Source: Spirochaetaceae bacterium (GTDB taxonomy: Bacteria; Spirochaetota; Spirochaetia; Treponematales; Breznakiellaceae). From it: a DNA stretch of 7,910 bases. Under the pieces are notes generated by a model. The model was not told where the DNA came from and did no database searches. It saw nothing but the letters and a program-made list of their open reading frames with translations. Position 1 is the stretch's first letter. Each line of letters begins with the position of its first letter. Positions 5,382 through 7,910 of this stretch are shown here, one piece after another. A program made the position numbers and the translations under genes. The stretch spans positions 1-7,910 of the forward strand of contig JAITXS010000181.1 of assembly GCA_031284645.1 (NCBI GenBank), in the 5' to 3' direction.

Positions 5382-6521
5382 ATGGACCAAGAGATTTTTA
5401 TTTTAATTTATTCTATCGGACTTATTGTGGTGGTCGGATACTTTTTTATAATGGGAACCGCCAATGTTATTGGGATGAAGCATCATACGTCTAAACCAAC
5501 AATAAAATCCGGTATCTTTGTATCTGTTATGGTACCGGCGCGTAATGAAGAAGCAAACATAGAGCGCTGCCTTAATTCCCTGCGGAATCAGGATTATCAG
5601 GATTTTGAAGTTCTTGTCATTGATGATAATTCAACAGACAAAACATACGAGATTGTCCGCAAAATAGCGGCCGAAGACAAGCGCGTAAAAGTGTTTAAAG
5701 GGAAGCCTTTAAGCGATGACTGGTACGGCAAGCCTTTTGCCTTGCAGCAAGTATCGGAACACGCACAAGGGGAGCTTTTTCTTTTTACGGATGCCGATAC
5801 CTATCATATGCCGACGAGCGTTTCTTGGGCTGTCAGCAATATTGTCAATACAAAAGCGGATTTTATATCGGGTTTTGTAGGACAGAAGCTGGTAACACTG
5901 GGAGAACGTATTACCGTTCCGGTTATGTTTTTACTAACCGGTTTTGTCATACCTTTGTTTCTTAATCGCATTGTCCGCAACGGTTACTTTTCCGCCGCCG
6001 TAGGTCAGTATATTGTCATTAAAAGAGATGTCTTTGTTAAAACCGGCGGATTTGAGGCTTTCAAAAAAAAGACCAGCGAAGATATTTATATGTCGCGTTA
6101 TATCAAAGAATGCAGGTATAAAACGGAATTTCTTGATATCACAGATCAGGTATATTGCAGGATGTACGACAGCTTTCTTACCGGCGTTCAGGGAATCGGA
6201 AAAAATATCTATGACTTTCTGGGGAAAAACATCCTGCTGCTCGCTTTGGTTGTCATCGCGGTTTTCCTTTTCTTTTTAATGCCCTTCCCGCTTTTAATTT
6301 GGGCAGGCATTACTCACAGTACGCACCTTTATTTTATTATCGCGCTGAATGTACTTGCAACCTTAACATGGCTTGTGCTTTTTATAGGACGGAGAATAGG
6401 CTGGTATAATGCGTTTTTGTGGCCCCTTATGTATTGCAGCCTCTTGTATATGATTTTATGGTCTGCATTTAGAACAATCTCCGGACAGGGCTTCCTCTGG
6501 AAAGGGCGTGTTGTAACATAA
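5382..6521 (+). CDS. Family 2 membrane glycosyltransferase (CrtQ/HpnB-like layout)
   Basis: A 379-residue membrane-bound GT2 enzyme. One N-terminal membrane helix (about 4-27) precedes a GT-A domain starting at SVMVPARNEEANIERCLNSL. D81-D82-N83 is the nucleotide-contact motif, D137-A-D139 the metal-binding DxD, and E233-D234 in TSEDIYM the likely catalytic-base region. A further hydrophobic stretch (VMFLLTGFVIPLFL, about 187-200) and three C-terminal helices (about 284-308, 318-338, 343-366) anchor it, ending in W373-K-G-R376. It lacks the QxxRW motif of processive synthases, so a single-sugar transfer to a lipid acceptor is likely. The layout and terminal WKGR resemble GT2 enzymes acting on carotenoid or hopanoid-type lipids. 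Donor and acceptor are not predictable. There is no Shine-Dalgarno before ATG 5382, so translation is probably coupled to the TPR gene seven bases upstream. Confidence 0.88.
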   Translation: MDQEIFILIYSIGLIVVVGYFFIMGTANVIGMKHHTSKPTIKSGIFVSVMVPARNEEANIERCLNSLRNQDYQDFEVLVIDDNSTDKTYEIVRKIAAEDKRVKVFKGKPLSDDWYGKPFALQQVSEHAQGELFLFTDADTYHMPTSVSWAVSNIVNTKADFISGFVGQKLVTLGERITVPVMFLLTGFVIPLFLNRIVRNGYFSAAVGQYIVIKRDVFVKTGGFEAFKKKTSEDIYMSRYIKECRYKTEFLDITDQVYCRMYDSFLTGVQGIGKNIYDFLGKNILLLALVVIAVFLFFLMPFPLLIWAGITHSTHLYFIIALNVLATLTWLVLFIGRRIGWYNAFLWPLMYCSLLYMILWSAFRTISGQGFLWKGRVVT

Positions 6522-6525
6522 AATC

Positions 6526-7302
6526 ATGGCATATAAACGCGGTAACCCACTTATCAATTTTTCCTTTTTTTTCAGGACAGCGACATTAATCGTTTTTTAC
6601 ATCGTCTGGATCATCGCACAGTGCGTTGTTTTGCTCTTGTATTCAACCCGTTACGAGGGAAGAAAAAAACTAACCCGTTTTAAAGGGAACGCCGTCCTTG
6701 TCTCAAACCATACAAGCTATCTGGATCCGGTCATGATTTCAGGCGCCGCAATGCCGCGCACCATGTATCATACCTTACTGGAAGCAACCGTTTTAACACC
6801 GTTTTTCGGTACCTTTGTCCGCCTGCTTGGCGGCGTACCCTTGCCGCCCGGTTTGCGGGGACTTGAGAAATTAATCGAATGTACAAAAACAGCGTTTCGG
6901 TATAAACATTTCGTTCATTTTTATCCCGAAGGAGAACTCTCGCTCAACAATCAAAACATAGAACCATTTAAATTCGGCGCATTTTACACTGCGGCAAAAC
7001 TCAATGTCCCGCTTATCCCGATTGTAACAGTTTTTTGCGAAGGACGCCTCAAACCCCATACCTTTTTTGCACGGAAATTCCCCAAACAAAAGCTTGTTGT
7101 CTTAGACCCCTACGACCCCAAAGATTTTACCCGCTACACAGAAAACGGTGAAATCGACATTACTTCGATGAAAGATTTTGCCGAAACAGTCCGCCTGCGG
7201 ATGCAGGAGGAAATTAACAGCCGCCGCAAGAAAAACCCCCGGGACGGCACTCAAAGCTATTACAAAGGCAAAGCCGCGCGAATTAAAGGGATAAACGCAT
7301 AA
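6526..7302 (+). CDS. PlsC-family membrane acyltransferase
   Basis: A 258-residue lysophospholipid-acyltransferase family enzyme. A single membrane segment lies at about 13-40. Catalytic block I is the HX4D motif in SNHTSYLD (H62, D67); block III is F-Y-P134-E135-G136; block IV is V161-P-L-I-P165-I. The C-terminus is basic (SRRKKNPRDG). The family moves an acyl chain from acyl-ACP or acyl-CoA to lysophosphatidic acid (PlsC proper) or to other hydroxyl acceptors. Pairing with a GT2 enzyme four bases upstream suggests it may acylate a glycolipid, as the CrtQ/CrtO pair does in staphylococcal carotenoid synthesis. A plain phosphatidic acid role is the alternative. It has no clear Shine-Dalgarno and is probably translated by coupling from the glycosyltransferase. 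It ends the operon; no terminator with a T-run was found after it. Confidence 0.9.
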   Translation: MAYKRGNPLINFSFFFRTATLIVFYIVWIIAQCVVLLLYSTRYEGRKKLTRFKGNAVLVSNHTSYLDPVMISGAAMPRTMYHTLLEATVLTPFFGTFVRLLGGVPLPPGLRGLEKLIECTKTAFRYKHFVHFYPEGELSLNNQNIEPFKFGAFYTAAKLNVPLIPIVTVFCEGRLKPHTFFARKFPKQKLVVLDPYDPKDFTRYTENGEIDITSMKDFAETVRLRMQEEINSRRKKNPRDGTQSYYKGKAARIKGINA

Positions 7303-7343
7303 GATACGGTAATACCAATTCTAAAAACACCTAGCCACATCAG

Positions 7344-7450
7344 GAGGGGGAAGTCTCCCCCTCGCTCCAAACCTTCGGTTTTCCGCTACCCCCTCTTCAG
7401 GGGCGCTGCCCCCGAGCCCCCAATGCGAATCGCGGGGCAGGAATGCCCCC
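7344..7450. repeat. C/G-rich cluster of short hairpins, probable dispersed intergenic repeat
   Basis: Four consecutive perfect hairpins are packed into about 107 bases: GAGGGGGA/TCCCCCTC (7344-7363, loop AGTC), AAACC/GGTTT (7369-7381, loop TTC), CCCCT/AGGGG (7390-7403, loop CTTC), and GGGGCA/TGCCCC (7434-7449, loop GGAA, a GNRA type). Between the last two, GGGGC/GCCCC (7400-7412) offers an alternative pairing. Base composition is strikingly richer in C and G than the neighbouring genes. C-block intergenic repeats of this look are familiar from other bacterial genomes, but only one copy is in this window, so repeat status is inferred. It could also slow or end transcription from the upstream operon, though no T-run follows any hairpin. 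Confidence 0.55.
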
Positions 7451-7489
7451 CAACGCTGAGTACAGAACAGATTGAACTATGGCAGATAA

Positions 7490-7518
7490 TTGCAAACAAC
7501 AGCAATCATGGATAGAAT
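7490..7518 (+). promoter_or_regulatory. Predicted promoter of the 3'-end gene
   Basis: TTGCAA (7490-7495) is followed after 17 bases by TAGAAT (7513-7518, five of six -10 positions). Transcription would start near 7525, five or so bases before ATG 7530. This would be a very short leader without a Shine-Dalgarno. Confidence 0.4.
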
Positions 7519-7529
7519 AGATACAAGAA

Positions 7530-7910
7530 ATGCACAGAAAATTACTAATCGGCTTGTGCGCCGTTTTTATTATCTCCAATAGCATCGCGGATGAAACAAA
7601 GCAAACAGCAGAACCGAAAACACCTGTGCAGCCTGTTATGCCCGTGGTATCCGATCCGGAGGATAAGCATGCAGGTAAAAATAATGAACGGTCTCAAAAA
7701 ACGCCAAACACTGCTGAAAATCCTTTTTCAACACGAAACCCGTTTTTCCGGCCGGCATTTCCGCCTCCGTTTTCACCGAACACAATGCAATCACCTGCGA
7801 ATAACGAAACTGTTCATGAAATTGCCAACTACACAATGACCGTAACGGCAGCGTATCCCAATGGAGATACAAAAAAATCAACAGCAGATACCATCAATTA
7901 TGCACAGTGC
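7530..7910 (+). CDS. 5' part of a gene for an exported, proline-rich protein (runs off the window)
   Basis: An open frame of 127 codons continues to the last base with no stop. An in-frame TAG at 7518-7520 lies just upstream, so ATG 7530 is the first possible start. Residues 1-20 form a clear signal peptide (MHRKLLIGLCAVFIISNSIA) before DETKQ. Residues about 22-95 are a hydrophilic, low-complexity linker rich in Pro, Asn, Thr and Lys, including NPFFRPAFPPPFSP. After about residue 97 a more ordered segment begins (HEIANYTMTVTAAYPNGDT). The codon pattern, signal peptide and linker support a real exported protein; the family is not recognised. Overlapping frames on both strands in this region are shadows. 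The preceding 227 bases (7303-7529) hold only the hairpin cluster and the predicted promoter. Confidence 0.72.
   Translation, partial: MHRKLLIGLCAVFIISNSIADETKQTAEPKTPVQPVMPVVSDPEDKHAGKNNERSQKTPNTAENPFSTRNPFFRPAFPPPFSPNTMQSPANNETVHEIANYTMTVTAAYPNGDTKKSTADTINYAQC

Noticed and set aside
7397..7585. Minus-strand frame of 62 residues over the hairpin cluster
   Set aside because: Its C-terminal part is read from the structured GC-rich repeat, and it overlaps the better-supported exported-protein gene and its promoter.
7636..7881. Minus-strand frame of 81 residues, and a plus-strand frame at 7591-7839
   Set aside because: Both overlap the open frame beginning at 7530, which has a signal peptide and runs to the window end. 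Neither has a ribosome binding site or domain.

Overview
The window looks like a chromosomal segment of a spirochaete, most likely a Treponema of the termite-gut type. This is inferred from family resemblance, because no rRNA or housekeeping marker is present. The evidence is a small fast-evolving lipoprotein with a poly-Lys N-terminus followed by a C-D-N-G and glycine-rich linker, a loose lipobox, a lipoprotein M15 peptidase, a periplasmic TPR protein, and a C/G-rich structured intergenic repeat.

Layout. (1) 9-1376 (+): a lipoprotein that joins a flavodoxin-fold domain to a zinc M15 peptidase. (2) 1506-1850 (-) and 2023-2577 (+): a divergent pair, an XRE-type repressor and a small lipoprotein. 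Their back-to-back sigma70-like promoters have abutting -35 boxes and carry three operator-like sites at an exact 30-bp spacing. The lipoprotein leader holds a perfect 11-bp stem-loop, and the gene ends in a strong intrinsic terminator (2585-2623). (3) 2686-4494 (+): a six-TM membrane enzyme of the OpgB/LtaS sulfatase-fold phosphoglycerol transferase group. (4) 4637-7302 (+): a tight three-gene run of periplasmic TPR protein, family 2 glycosyltransferase and PlsC-type acyltransferase, with gaps of 7 and 4 bases. (5) 7303-7529: a short gene-free stretch with a dense cluster of GC-rich hairpins (7344-7450). (6) 7530 to the window end (+): the 5' part of a gene for an exported, proline-rich protein that runs off the window.

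How the genes may work together (inference). The glycosyltransferase, acyltransferase and phosphoglycerol transferase could build and decorate an envelope glycolipid: sugar onto lipid, acyl chain onto sugar or glycerol, then phosphoglycerol added outside the membrane. Both the phosphoglycerol transferase catalytic residues and the PlsC catalytic motif are intact. The repressor/lipoprotein pair looks like a separately inserted, self-regulated module between two envelope loci. No IS element, CRISPR array, tRNA or rRNA was seen.
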